From: Micromonospora sp. RP3T | GTDB taxonomy: Bacteria > Actinomycetota > Actinomycetes > Mycobacteriales > Micromonosporaceae | Direction of reading: 5' to 3' | Length of the DNA: 64,000 nt | Assembly: GCF_003027925.1 (NCBI RefSeq) | Contig: NZ_PYPS01000028.1 | Coordinates: 1-64,000, forward strand | In this document: one piece after another, positions 44,955 to 53,723 of the stretch | How positions within the stretch are numbered: the stretch's first letter is position 1 | How the letters are laid out: each line of letters begins with the position of its first letter | The notes under the pieces: model-generated | Databases searched by the model: none | Seen by the model: only the letters and a program-made list of their open reading frames with translations | What the model was told of the DNA's origin: nothing | Translations under genes and position numbers: made by a program

Positions 44955-45743
44955 ATGAACAGCACCGGCCCGACGTCCACGCGCGACCGGTCGTGGCGGA
45001 CCCGCCGCCTCGACCCCGACCACTCGCTGGGGCTGCGCCTCAGCCTGGCCGCCGCCGCGGCGGTCCTGGTGCTGGTGCCGTTCGCCCTGCTCGCGCTGCT
45101 GGTGCTGGGCGCCTGGCCGCCGCTGCTCCGGCTGGACGCCTCGGTCACCGACGCGTTCCACGGATATGCGGTGCACCATCCGCTGTGGGTCCGGGTGATG
45201 ACGGTCTGGACGCACGCGTTCGGGCCGGGTCCGCTGCGGGTGGCCGCCGCGGTGGCGGTGGTCTGGCTGCTGCGGCGCGGGGCGCCGCGGCTGGCGGTCT
45301 GGGTGGTCACCACCATGCTTGTCGGCGGCCTGCTCGGCGCGCTGCTCAAGCTGCTCGTCGGCCGGGACCGGCCGGACCTGCTCGAACCGGTGGCCCGGGC
45401 CGCCGGCTACTCCTTCCCGTCCGGTCACGCGCTGAACGCGGCGCTGGCCGCCGGGGTGCTGCTGCTGCTCTTCCTGCCGTTCGCCCGTGACAACCGCGCC
45501 GGCCGCATCGCGCTCTGGACGGCGGCGACGCTGCTCACGGTGGTGACCGGGTTGAGCCGGATCGCGTTGGGCGTGCACTGGACCAGTGACGTGGTGGGCG
45601 GCTGGGTGCTGGGGGTGGCCACGGTCGCCGCCACCACTGCCGCGTTCGCCACCTGGCGCACCGGGGCCGGCCGGCGGCCGGCCCGCCCGCTGCGCGAGGG
45701 GGTCGAGCCGGAACTGGCCGACCCGGAGGATCGACACGCGTAA
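44955..45743 (+). CDS. PAP2-family membrane phosphatase
   Basis: A 262-residue integral membrane protein with about six helices and the three PAP2 motifs: KLLVGRDRPDL, YSFPSGHALN and SRIALGVHWTSDVVGG. Such enzymes dephosphorylate phosphatidate, undecaprenyl pyrophosphate or related lipids on the outer leaflet. A second PAP2 gene follows after 30 bases. The ATG at 44955 is the first in frame. The specific substrate cannot be read from the sequence. Confidence 0.9.
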   Translation: MNSTGPTSTRDRSWRTRRLDPDHSLGLRLSLAAAAAVLVLVPFALLALLVLGAWPPLLRLDASVTDAFHGYAVHHPLWVRVMTVWTHAFGPGPLRVAAAVAVVWLLRRGAPRLAVWVVTTMLVGGLLGALLKLLVGRDRPDLLEPVARAAGYSFPSGHALNAALAAGVLLLLFLPFARDNRAGRIALWTAATLLTVVTGLSRIALGVHWTSDVVGGWVLGVATVAATTAAFATWRTGAGRRPARPLREGVEPELADPEDRHA

Positions 45744-45773
45744 CAAGACGGCCACCGGGGTAAAGGGCGGCTC

Positions 45774-46499
45774 ATGTCCGATGTCGCGGTCCAGATCGCC
45801 CGGCGCGTCCTGCTGCCGGTGGCCCTGCTCTTCGCCGTGATGGTGGGGCTGGGCCTGCTGGTCACCCGGGTGCTCACGCACACCTGGCCGTTCACCGTGG
45901 AGGACGCGGTGAACCGCGAGTTCGCCGGTGACCGGTCGTCCGGCTGGAACGACGTGTCGCTGGTCTTCAGCACGCTGGCCAGCACCCAGATGATCGTCGT
46001 GGTGACGGTGCTGGCCGCGCTGGTGCTGCGGCTGGTGCTGCACCGCTGGCGGGAGCCGATCTTCCTGTGCGCGGCGGTCAGCGCGCAGGCGTTGATCTTC
46101 CTGTTCACCACCATGGTCATCGACCGGAACCGGCCGGCCGTGGAGCACATGGACGCCTCTCCCCCGACGTCCAGCTTCCCGTCCGGGCACACCTCGGCGG
46201 CGACCGCGCTCTACGTCGGCCTCGCGGTGCTGCTGGCGCTGCGGGCGCGCAGCACCCCGGCCAAGGTCACCTGGTGGACGCTGCTGGTGCTGGTGCCGGT
46301 CGGCGTGGCGCTCACCCGGATGTACCGGGGCATGCACCACCCCAGTGACGTGGTGGCCTCGTTCGTCAACGGCGGCACCTGTGTCGCGATCATGGCGCGG
46401 GCGGTGCTCGACCGCACGCTCACCTGGGGCCGCGCAAAACTGTCGATGAGCCGGCCGGGCGACGACGTGACGCCGGCCGGGGCCCCGGCCGGCGGCTGA
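45774..46499 (+). CDS. PAP2-family membrane phosphatase
   Basis: A 241-residue protein, the second of a tandem PAP2 pair, with the motifs VIDRNRPAVEHM, SSFPSGHTSAATALY and LTRMYRGMHHPSDVVASFVNG. It diverges from its neighbour in helix sequence and motif spacing, so the pair is not a recent duplication. Possible roles include undecaprenyl pyrophosphate recycling or phosphatidate hydrolysis. It converges with marP, with a hairpin between the stops. Confidence 0.9.
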   Translation: MSDVAVQIARRVLLPVALLFAVMVGLGLLVTRVLTHTWPFTVEDAVNREFAGDRSSGWNDVSLVFSTLASTQMIVVVTVLAALVLRLVLHRWREPIFLCAAVSAQALIFLFTTMVIDRNRPAVEHMDASPPTSSFPSGHTSAATALYVGLAVLLALRARSTPAKVTWWTLLVLVPVGVALTRMYRGMHHPSDVVASFVNGGTCVAIMARAVLDRTLTWGRAKLSMSRPGDDVTPAGAPAGG

Positions 46500-46540
46500 C
46501 CGGCACGCCCGCCGGACCGACCGCCGCGCCGGCCGGCTCG

Positions 46541-46559
46541 GGCACCGGCCGCCGGTGCC
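46541..46559. terminator. Hairpin between convergent PAP2 and marP genes
   Basis: GGCACCGG (46541-46548) and CCGGTGCC (46552-46559) form a perfect 8-bp stem with a 3-base loop, between the PAP2 stop at 46499 and the marP stop at 46564. It is a likely bidirectional terminator. Confidence 0.55.
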
Positions 46560-46563
46560 GGGT

Positions 46564-47742
46564 TCAGGTGCAGTCGCCGGTGGCCACGCCCCGGGTTCGT
46601 TCCGCGCCGGTCAGCGCCACCGACCGCGCCTCGGCGGCGGTCACCGCGAAGCCGGTGTTCGGGTCGTCCGCCGCCGCCGCGAAGATCACGCCGAGCACCA
46701 GCCCGTTCGAGGAGACCAGCGGGCCGCCGGAGTTGCCGCTGCGCACCAGCGCCCGGATGGTGTAGATCTCCCGCGTCACGTCCCCGGAGGAGTAGATGTC
46801 CGGCCCGGTGATCCGGTCGACGTCCCGCACCCGGGCCGGCCGGGCGTCGTACGGGCCGTCCAGGGGGAAGCCGAGCACGATCGCGTCCGCCCCGCTGGCC
46901 GCCGCACCGGCGGCGAAGCGCAGCGACGGCCCGGGCAGCCCGGGCACGTAGAGCACGGCCAGGTCCCGATCCGGGTCGTAGACCACCACCTCGCCGTCGT
47001 ACCGCTCGCCGCGCAGTTCCACCGCCACCGACCGGGTGCCGGCCACCACGTGCGCGTTGGTCATCACCCGGTCGTCGGCGTAGACGAAGCCGGAGCCCTC
47101 GATCCGGCGGGAGCAGCTCGGCGCGGAGCCGAGCACCTTCACCACGGACCGCTTGCTGTTCTGCACCACCTGGGAGTTGGCCAGCGCCGGGTCGGGCGGC
47201 GAGACCTGCCGGGCGTTGGTGCTGCCGAGGCCGTTGAACACGTCGGGGAAGCCGTTGGTGTCGACGGTGTCCCGCAGGGCGGTGGAGAGTTCCTGGGCCC
47301 GGTCGGGCAGCACCCGGTCCACCACGGTGAGCAACGCGCTGTCCTTGACCGAGGCGGCCAGCCAGGGCACCGACGAGGAGCCCAGCGGCACCGCGACCAG
47401 CCAGGCCACCAGCATGACCGCGATGACCGAGATGAACGCGCCGCCGACGTCGTCGACCTTCTTTCCGGCCGGCCCGGTGATGGCCGCGCGCAGGTTGGAG
47501 CCGAGCCAGCCGGCCAGCGCCTGCCCCAGTACGGCAAGCCCGAAGATCGCCACCAGGGAGATCAACACCCGGGTGCCGCTGGACGCGAACTGCCGGGCGA
47601 TCAGCGGGCCGACCTGGAGGCCGAGCAACGCGCCCAGGAAGAAGCCCGAGAACGACAGCGCTCCGACGACGAAGCCCTGGCGGTATCCGCTGATCGCGAA
47701 CACGAGCATGAGCAGGAGCAGGACGAGATCCACGGCGGACAC
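46564..47742 (-). CDS. marP: MarP-type membrane serine protease
   Basis: A 392-residue protein with an N-terminal four-helix CvpA-like membrane domain (LVLLLLMLVFAISGYRQGFVVG onward) and an outside trypsin-like domain. The triad is His in MTNAHVVAG, Asp in DPDRDLAVLYV and Ser in VRSGNSGGPLV. In M. tuberculosis the homologue (Rv3671c) is needed for acid resistance and cleaves the peptidoglycan hydrolase RipA. A cysteine pair (SCSRR, GDCT end) may lock the fold. The start is GTG 47742. The gene order marP-nudix-tlpA-nth-crp matches M. tuberculosis. Confidence 0.93.
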   Translation of the reverse strand: MSAVDLVLLLLMLVFAISGYRQGFVVGALSFSGFFLGALLGLQVGPLIARQFASSGTRVLISLVAIFGLAVLGQALAGWLGSNLRAAITGPAGKKVDDVGGAFISVIAVMLVAWLVAVPLGSSSVPWLAASVKDSALLTVVDRVLPDRAQELSTALRDTVDTNGFPDVFNGLGSTNARQVSPPDPALANSQVVQNSKRSVVKVLGSAPSCSRRIEGSGFVYADDRVMTNAHVVAGTRSVAVELRGERYDGEVVVYDPDRDLAVLYVPGLPGPSLRFAAGAAASGADAIVLGFPLDGPYDARPARVRDVDRITGPDIYSSGDVTREIYTIRALVRSGNSGGPLVSSNGLVLGVIFAAAADDPNTGFAVTAAEARSVALTGAERTRGVATGDCT

Positions 47743-47818
47743 GCCCCAAGGGTACGGGCACCGGGCCCGTGGCCCGCTCAGCGCTCGCTGAACGTGACCT
47801 GAGGATCCGTGCGGGTGA

Positions 47819-48511
47819 TCAGCGCACCGGGCTCTCGTCGGCCGCCTCGGTGCCGGCCGAGGGGGCCGGGGTGGCGCCGACCGGCGGCAGCTCCCACACC
47901 CGCGAGCGGGGCCAGGGCCGGGCCCAGCCGCCCATCTCCAACAGTCGGTCGATGACGCCGCCGGTGAAGCCCCAGACCAGCATGCCGCGGACCGAGAACG
48001 CGGGGCCGATCCAGCCGCTGGGGTGGCGTACCCGCATGCGGTTGTCCGGGTCGACCAGCTCGGCGACCGGCAGTCGGGCGACGTGCGCGACCTCGGCCGG
48101 CTCGCGCGGGTGGACCGGGTGCGGGTCGTGCCACCAGGCGAGCACCGGGGTCACCACGAAGTCGCTGACCGGGATCCACAGCCGGGGCAGTTCGGCCAGC
48201 ACGGTGACGCTGGCCGGGTCGAGGTCGACCTCCTCGTTCGCCTCGCGCAGCGCGGTGGCGCGGGCGTCGGCGTCCTCCGGGTCGGCCGCGCCGCCGGGGA
48301 AGGCCGGCTGCCCGGCGTGGTTGCGCAGCGTGGCGGCGCGCTGGAGGACCAGCATGTCCGGCCCGGCGCCGGGTTCCTCGCCGAGCAGCACCAGCACGGC
48401 GCTCTCCCGGCCGCCGGTCTCCGGCGTGGCGAGCTGGGTGAAGTCCTCGGCCCGGGCGCTGCCGAGCCGGCCCAGCAGCGGGTCCAGCCATCCGGGCGGC
48501 GTCCGGGTCAC
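47819..48511 (-). CDS. Nudix hydrolase, CoA pyrophosphatase-like
   Basis: A 230-residue protein with the Nudix box around GGAADPEDADARATALREAN then EEVDLD, and the preceding RNHAGQPAFPGG typical of CoA pyrophosphatases (NudL/PCD1 type). The C-terminal part reads VWGFTGGVIDRLL. It would cleave CoA or related dinucleotides into nucleotide and phosphopantetheine parts; substrate choice is inferred. The GTG at 48511 overlaps the tlpA stop by four bases, so nth, tlpA and this gene are coupled in order. Confidence 0.87.
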   Translation of the reverse strand: MTRTPPGWLDPLLGRLGSARAEDFTQLATPETGGRESAVLVLLGEEPGAGPDMLVLQRAATLRNHAGQPAFPGGAADPEDADARATALREANEEVDLDPASVTVLAELPRLWIPVSDFVVTPVLAWWHDPHPVHPREPAEVAHVARLPVAELVDPDNRMRVRHPSGWIGPAFSVRGMLVWGFTGGVIDRLLEMGGWARPWPRSRVWELPPVGATPAPSAGTEAADESPVR

Positions 48512-49110
48512 ACCCGCACCCCGAGATGCGTACGGACGAGCGCGGCGAGGCGGGCGTCGTCGAGCGCGCCGGTGCCGTCGATGTGCCGGATCCGGCCGTC
48601 CGCGTCGACCAGGACGGTCAACGGGAACGCGCTGCGTTCGAGCGCGCGCTCGAACGCGTCGCCCTGGTCGAGCAGCATCGGGAAGTCGATGCCGAAGTCC
48701 TCGCCGAGGGACTGCGCGCCGCGGCGGCTGTCCCGGCTGTTCACGCCGATCACCTGGAACCGGCCGTCGGCCCGGTCGCTGAGCCGCTGGAACGCGGGCA
48801 GCTCCTTGCGGCAGGGCGGACACCAGGACGCCCACACGTTGATCACGGCGGGGCCCTTCACGTCGCGCAGCTGCACCGGCGCGCCGCCGGTGAAGCAGTT
48901 GAGCGCCAGGTCGGGCAGCGGATCACCGGGCCTGCCGGCCGGCGCCGGCGCGGCCGAGGCCGGCACGGCGGTCAGCGGGGCGCAGTCGGCGAACGGCGAG
49001 GGGCGCTCCGCGCGGTGGGCCGACGCCGGGTTGGCCGGCTCCTCGGCCGTGGCGGTGCAGCCCGCCGCCAGCAGCAGCGGGACGAGCAGGACCGCGAGCC
49101 GGCGGATCAT
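48508..49110 (-). CDS. TlpA/ResA-like thioredoxin lipoprotein
   Basis: A 200-residue secreted thiol-disulfide protein. The signal MIRRLAVLLVPLLLAAGC has a lipobox (LAAGC), so it is lipid-anchored outside. The redox site is NVWASWCPPCRKELPAF, and the cis-Pro region is AFPLTVLVDADG. It may reduce disulfides for cytochrome c maturation or other envelope proteins. An extra cysteine (ALNCFTGG) lies near the N-terminal edge of the domain. The ATG overlaps the nth stop (ATGA). It corresponds to M. tuberculosis Rv3673c. Confidence 0.9.
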   Translation of the reverse strand: MIRRLAVLLVPLLLAAGCTATAEEPANPASAHRAERPSPFADCAPLTAVPASAAPAPAGRPGDPLPDLALNCFTGGAPVQLRDVKGPAVINVWASWCPPCRKELPAFQRLSDRADGRFQVIGVNSRDSRRGAQSLGEDFGIDFPMLLDQGDAFERALERSAFPLTVLVDADGRIRHIDGTGALDDARLAALVRTHLGVRV

Positions 49111-49886
49111 GGCACGTCCGCCACGGTCGCCTGCTGCGGCACCAGGTCCGGGTCGAGGCCGACGGCTGCCGCGAGGTCCCGCGCGCGGGGGCCCTTCAGC
49201 AGCTTGGCCGCGGCGGCCGGCTCGGTCGGCCCGGTGCCGTACGCGGGGCAGAGCTTCGCCAGCGTGCACGCGCCGCAGGCCGGCTTGCGGGCGTGGCAGA
49301 CCCGACGGCCGTGGAAGATGATCCGGTGCGACAGCATGGTCCAGTCGCGCTTGGGGTACAGCGCGCCGATCGCGTGTTCGATCTTGACCGGGTCGGTCTC
49401 GGTGGTCAGCTCCCACCGCTGCACCAGCCGCTGGAAGTGGGTGTCGACGGTGATGCCCGGGACGTCGAACGCGTTGCCGAGGATCACGTTCGCGGTCTTG
49501 CGCCCGATCCCCGGCAGGGTGACCAGGTCGGCGAGCCGGCCGGGCACCTCGCCGTCGTACCGCTCGCAGAGCGCGCGGCCCAGGTTGATCAGCGAGCTGG
49601 TCTTGTTGCGGTAGAAACCGGTGGGCCTGATCAGCTCCTCCAGCTCGACGCGGTCCGCCCCGGCGTAGTCGGCGGCGGTGCGGTAGCGGGCGAACAGCTT
49701 CGGCGTGACCTCGTTGACCTTCTTGTCGGTGCACTGGGCGGACAGGATCGTGGCGACGGCCAGCTCCAGCGCGTTGCCGTGGTCGAGTTCACAGTGCGCG
49801 TCGGGGTGGGTCTCGGTCAGCACCCGCCCGATGCGGCGGGCCCGACGCGTACGGCCGAGGTCGGTCTCGGGAGAGCGCGTGGTCAC
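49107..49886 (-). CDS. nth: Endonuclease III
   Basis: Nth removes oxidised pyrimidines and cleaves at abasic sites. The 259-residue product has the helix-hairpin-helix with catalytic Lys (TLPGIGRKTANVILGNAF), the Asp in GITVDTHFQRLVQRW, and the 4Fe-4S cluster cysteines CHARKPACGACTLAKLC. The GTG at 49886 gives VTTRSPETDLGRTRRARR; upstream in-frame codons are antisense to the capA region. It is coupled to tlpA at its 3' end. Confidence 0.95.
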   Translation of the reverse strand: MTTRSPETDLGRTRRARRIGRVLTETHPDAHCELDHGNALELAVATILSAQCTDKKVNEVTPKLFARYRTAADYAGADRVELEELIRPTGFYRNKTSSLINLGRALCERYDGEVPGRLADLVTLPGIGRKTANVILGNAFDVPGITVDTHFQRLVQRWELTTETDPVKIEHAIGALYPKRDWTMLSHRIIFHGRRVCHARKPACGACTLAKLCPAYGTGPTEPAAAAKLLKGPRARDLAAAVGLDPDLVPQQATVADVP

Positions 49887-49945
49887 GCCGGCCAGCCTAC
49901 GTCGCGGGGACGACGCCCCGGTGGGTCGACGCGGGTGGCGTGCGC

Positions 49946-51175
49946 TCAGCCACCCGTCGGTGCGCTGATCCTGCCGTTCGCGTCGAGCTTCGCGCCGGTG
50001 TCCGGGAAGTCCGCCCGGGTCACCTCGCGCACCAGCCCGAGGCCGCGGTCCTGCCGGTCGACGGAGGGTCGGCCGACGCCGTTCATCACGGTGGAGGTGA
50101 ACGTGCCGCCGACGAAGCGGCCCTCGGCGGTGAGCGACACCTTGAGCACGCCGCCGTAGCCGAGCCGACCGGTGCTCTGCAACGACTTCCCGCCGCCGGC
50201 GAAGTTGCCCAGGCTGTAGGCGATCAGCTTGCCCTGGTAGAACTCCAGGCCCCGCAGCACGTGCGGGCCGTGCCCGATCACCAGGTCCGCGCCAGCGTCG
50301 ATCACGGTACGGGCGAAACGCATCGGGTCGCCCCGGTTCTCCCCGACGTACATCTCGGTGCCGGGCTTGACCCGGGTCTTGTCCGCACCCTCGGCGCCCA
50401 TGTGCACCTGCACCACCACGAGCTTGGCCATCCCCTTGGCCATCTCGATGACCTGCTTGGCGGCGTCCAGGTCGATCAGGCTGTTCGACCAGGGGTACGA
50501 CGAGAAGCCGACCACTGCCACCTTGACGCCCTTGACGTCCACGACGGTGATCTCGCCGGGCGCGCCGGTGTGCTTGAGGCCGTGCGCCTCCAGCGCCGAC
50601 TGGGTGTTCTCGTAGCCCTGCTGGCCGTAGTCGTTGCCGTGGTTGTTGGCCTGGTTGAGCAGTTGGAAGCCGGCCGAGCGCAGGTGCGCGGCGTAGCCGG
50701 GCGGCGCCCGGAACTGGTAGCAGTTCTGCGGGTTCGGGCCGCACTTGCCGGCGCCGGTGTCGTCGGTGAGCGGCTCCTCCAGGTTGCCCATCACCAGGTC
50801 GCCCTTGAGCGCGGACTTCACGTCGTCGAAGAAGCCCTTGCCGCCGTTGGGCGGCAGCCGGTTCGGCGCGTTCCCCATGATCACGTCGCCGGTCGCGGTC
50901 AGCGAGATCGACGGCTCCGTCGACTCGCCGGAGGCGGCCGGCTGGTCGCCGGACGCGGGGCCGGCCGACCCGGTCGAGCCGCCGCCCTGCCCGGTCTGCC
51001 AGAGCGGGCCGTCGCCGTCGCCGGAGTCCGAGCAGCCGGCGACGAGCAGGACCGCGAAGAGCGCGGCGAGCGCGGCGAGGCGCGGTCGGGGGACGGCACG
51101 GCGCGGCACGGGACCGACGGGGTGGGGGCCGGTGGTGCGGCGGGAACGGGGCACAGAGTGGGCGGAAGCGTACAT
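49946..51175 (-). CDS. CapA-family metallophosphatase-fold lipoprotein
   Basis: A 409-residue protein with an Arg-rich N-terminus, a hydrophobic segment ending in a lipobox (LAALFAVLLVAGCSDSG), a Ser/Gly-rich linker and a CapA domain (SLTATGDVIMGN, GNLEEPLTDD, NNHGNDYGQQGYENT, VVQVHMGAEG, VIGHGPHVLRGLEFYQGKLIAYSLGNF). CapA proteins belong to the metallophosphoesterase fold and include poly-gamma-glutamate capsule proteins; here no capB/capC lies nearby. An insert GAGKCGPNPQNCYQF has two cysteines. The ATG at 51175 keeps a signal of plausible length. It is monocistronic by spacing. Confidence 0.87.
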   Translation of the reverse strand: MYASAHSVPRSRRTTGPHPVGPVPRRAVPRPRLAALAALFAVLLVAGCSDSGDGDGPLWQTGQGGGSTGSAGPASGDQPAASGESTEPSISLTATGDVIMGNAPNRLPPNGGKGFFDDVKSALKGDLVMGNLEEPLTDDTGAGKCGPNPQNCYQFRAPPGYAAHLRSAGFQLLNQANNHGNDYGQQGYENTQSALEAHGLKHTGAPGEITVVDVKGVKVAVVGFSSYPWSNSLIDLDAAKQVIEMAKGMAKLVVVQVHMGAEGADKTRVKPGTEMYVGENRGDPMRFARTVIDAGADLVIGHGPHVLRGLEFYQGKLIAYSLGNFAGGGKSLQSTGRLGYGGVLKVSLTAEGRFVGGTFTSTVMNGVGRPSVDRQDRGLGLVREVTRADFPDTGAKLDANGRISAPTGG

Positions 51176-51245
51176 CGTCGGCGACGCTACCGCCCCGGGG
51201 ACGCCGCGACGAGGGCCGAATGGTCGGAATACCGGTCTGCGCACG

Positions 51246-51959
51246 TCAGCCGGCCCGCCGGTCGGACCAGGGCACGACCGGGCCGGCGCCGCCGGCGCGC
51301 ACGGCGGCGTGCACGGCCCGGGCCAGCGGGGCGCCCCAGGTCGAGCGCGGGCCGCCGTACTCAGCCGGCGTGCCGTCGGCCGGGCAGAGCACGGTGACCG
51401 CGTCGGTGGGGGTGCCGGTGGCCGGCAGTCCCAGCTCCCAGATCGCCTGCGCCTTCGCCTCGGTGGCGGTGGCCACCGCGTTGACCAGCGCGGCGTCCCC
51501 GAGCCGGACCGGCACGTGCACCACGATGTTGACGGTGCCGACCGGGTGGGCCGGCGCGGGCCCGGCCGCCGTGGCCGGGGCGTCGGTGGTCTCCCGGCCG
51601 CCGTCGACCGGCGCGGCGGCCCAGACCGGGGTGCCCAGGCCGACCGTCGCCCAGACCCGGACGCCGTCGTCGCCGCGGTGCACCACCTCGGTCACGTCGA
51701 CGCCGGTGAGCAGCCCGACCCCGGGCCCGCCCAGGTCCAGGTCGCGGGCGAGTTCGGCCAGGTGGGCGGCCGGGTCGTCCCGGTCGTACGTCATCGGCAC
51801 GGTCGCGTTGACCACCCACCGGCGGACGCCGATCCCCCCGCCCAGCGGGGCGGAACCGACCGCCAACAGCGGCGTCTCGGCCCGCCAGACGAGCAGCGGG
51901 ATGTCCCACCCGGCTTCGGACCGGCTGGTCAGGATCGGCTCGCACAGCACGCCGGTCAC
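51246..51959 (-). CDS. cbiZ: Adenosylcobinamide amidohydrolase
   Basis: CbiZ hydrolyses adenosylcobinamide to adenosylcobyric acid in salvage of incomplete corrinoids. The 237-residue product has RRWVVNATVPMTYDRDDPAA, GPGVGLLTGVDVTEVV, VWATVGLGTPVWAA, GTVNIVVHVP and ALVNAVATATEAKAQAIWEL, all family features. The GTG at 51959 is the start. No cobalamin riboswitch fold was seen in the 165 bases upstream, and no other cob gene is nearby. It diverges from crp. Confidence 0.88.
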   Translation of the reverse strand: MTGVLCEPILTSRSEAGWDIPLLVWRAETPLLAVGSAPLGGGIGVRRWVVNATVPMTYDRDDPAAHLAELARDLDLGGPGVGLLTGVDVTEVVHRGDDGVRVWATVGLGTPVWAAAPVDGGRETTDAPATAAGPAPAHPVGTVNIVVHVPVRLGDAALVNAVATATEAKAQAIWELGLPATGTPTDAVTVLCPADGTPAEYGGPRSTWGAPLARAVHAAVRAGGAGPVVPWSDRRAG

Positions 51960-52124
51960 CTTACGATCGGGTGGGGACCGGTGGCGCCCGGCCCGGCGTC
52001 GCGGGGCCGGATCCAGGGGTGCACCTCCGATTCCTGCTCATGTGCGCCTAGACTGGCGGCGCGCGAGGGATCAGCGGACGGCGGACCCGGGCCGACGGAC
52101 GGCACGCGCAGGCGGAGGTGCGCG

Positions 52125-52802
52125 ATGGACGAGGTACTGGCCCGCAGCGGGATCTTCCAGGGTGTCGACCCGGAGGCTGCCGAGGCGCTCGCCAAGGAGA
52201 TGGAGACGATCGAGGTCCGCAAGGGCGAGGTCGTCTTCAACGAGGGCGAGCCCGGTGACAGTCTCTACATCCTCCTGTCCGGCAAGATCAAGGTGGGTCG
52301 CCGCGCGGCGGACGGCCGGCAGAACCTGATCGCCGTGATGGGCCCGTCGGACATGGTCGGCGAGTTGTCGCTGTTCGACCCCGGCCCGCGGACGGCGACC
52401 GCCACGGCGGTCACCGACACCCGGCTGGTCCGGCTGCGCAAGCAGGCCCTGCGGCCGTGGCTCAACAACCGGCCCGAGATCGCCGAGCAGCTGCTGCGGG
52501 TGCTGGCCCGCCGGCTGCGCCGGACGAACGACTCGCTCGCCGACCTGATCTTCACGGACGTGCCCGGTCGGGTCGCCAAGAACCTGCTCCAGATGGCCGG
52601 TCGGTTCGGCACCCGCGACGGCGGCGTGCTGCGGGTGACCCACGACCTCACCCAGGAGGAGATCGCCCAGCTCGTCGGCGCGTCCCGGGAGACCGTCAAC
52701 AAGGCGCTCGCCGACTTCGCCTCGCGCGGCTGGCTGCGGCTGGACGGCAAGAGCATCATCATCCTCGACCCGGAGCGCCTGGCCCGCCGCGCGCGGGTCT
52801 GA
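52125..52802 (+). CDS. crp: Crp/Fnr family cAMP-type transcription regulator
   Basis: A 225-residue regulator with an N-terminal cyclic-nucleotide domain (VRKGEVVFNEGEPGDSLYIL, MVGELSLFDPGPRTATATAV, the phosphate-binding cassette) and a C-terminal winged helix with LTQEEIAQLVGASRETVNKA as recognition helix. It matches the M. tuberculosis CRP (Rv3676) and corynebacterial GlxR in layout, and its position next to nth-tlpA-nudix-marP is also conserved. The ATG at 52125 has GGCGGAGG six bases upstream. It likely senses cAMP and controls many genes. Confidence 0.93.
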   Translation: MDEVLARSGIFQGVDPEAAEALAKEMETIEVRKGEVVFNEGEPGDSLYILLSGKIKVGRRAADGRQNLIAVMGPSDMVGELSLFDPGPRTATATAVTDTRLVRLRKQALRPWLNNRPEIAEQLLRVLARRLRRTNDSLADLIFTDVPGRVAKNLLQMAGRFGTRDGGVLRVTHDLTQEEIAQLVGASRETVNKALADFASRGWLRLDGKSIIILDPERLARRARV

Positions 52803-52914
52803 CCTTCCGCACCTCCGCCCCGGCCCGGCCCGCCCCACGCGGTCCGGGCCGGCGCGTCTCTGCCCGGCGCAGAATTCCTGGACGTCCCCGGCGGCCGGCG
52901 TCCAGGCTGGGGCG

Positions 52915-53658
52915 ATGATCGATCGTGTCGCCGTACTCTCCGACATCCACGGTGTGCTGCCGGCGCTGGAGGCTGTCCTGGCCGAGCCGGACGTGGCCGC
53001 CGCCGACCTGATCGTGCTCACCGGGGACATCGCGTCCGGCCCGCAGCCGGTGGAGGTGCTGGACCGGCTCGCCGCGCTCGGCGACCGGGCCCGCTGGGTC
53101 GGCGGGAACGGCGAACGGGAGCTGGTCGAGGCGCGGGCCGGGAAGCCGTCGGAGATCGAGGTCGCCAACTGGGCCGCCGCGCAGCTCCGGGACGACCAGG
53201 TGGCCCGGCTGGCCGCGCTGCCGCCGTACGTCACGCTGTCGGTGGCCGGGCTCGGCGACGTGCTGTTCTGCCACGCGACGCCCCGCGACGACGAGGAGGT
53301 CGTGCTCGTCGACTCGCGGCCGGAACGCTGGGCCGAGGTCTTCGCCGGCCTGCCGGCCGAGGTCGGCACCGTGGTCTGCGGGCACACCCACATGCCGTAC
53401 ACCCGGTTGGTCGACCGTCGCCTGGTGGTCAACCCGGGCAGTGTCGGCATGCCGTACGGGGGCGCGGGCGCCTGGTGGGCGCTGCTCGGTCCGGGGGTGC
53501 AGTTGCGCCGCACCCGGTTCGACGTGGACGCCGCCTGCGCCGAGGTGGTCGCCGGGTCCGCCTTCCCGGAGGCGGCGCAGTGGGCCGACGAGTACCTGCG
53601 CGGCGGATACTCCGACCTGGACGCGCTCACCGCCTTCGGGCCCCGGGACGGTCGCTGA
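52915..53658 (+). CDS. Metallophosphoesterase (YfcE-like)
   Basis: A 247-residue cytosolic phosphoesterase with metal-site motifs AVLSDIHGVLPALEAVL, VLTGDIASGPQP, WVGGNGERELV (GNxE/D), FCHATPRDDEE, VVCGHTHMPYTR and VVNPGSVGMPYGG. These are the blocks of calcineurin-like phosphodiesterases of the YfcE/Apah-like group. The substrate is not identifiable. The ATG at 52915 is clear. It stands alone after crp. Confidence 0.88.
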   Translation: MIDRVAVLSDIHGVLPALEAVLAEPDVAAADLIVLTGDIASGPQPVEVLDRLAALGDRARWVGGNGERELVEARAGKPSEIEVANWAAAQLRDDQVARLAALPPYVTLSVAGLGDVLFCHATPRDDEEVVLVDSRPERWAEVFAGLPAEVGTVVCGHTHMPYTRLVDRRLVVNPGSVGMPYGGAGAWWALLGPGVQLRRTRFDVDAACAEVVAGSAFPEAAQWADEYLRGGYSDLDALTAFGPRDGR

Positions 53659-53723
53659 CGGGTACCCGACGTCCACGCTGGACGGGGGCGTCCTGAGTCG
53701 CGACTCTGCGATAGCGTGGCCTG

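Noticed and set aside
51960..52124. Cobalamin riboswitch before cbiZ
   Set aside because: I looked for a B12-box-like core and found none. A covariance search would be needed to exclude it fully.
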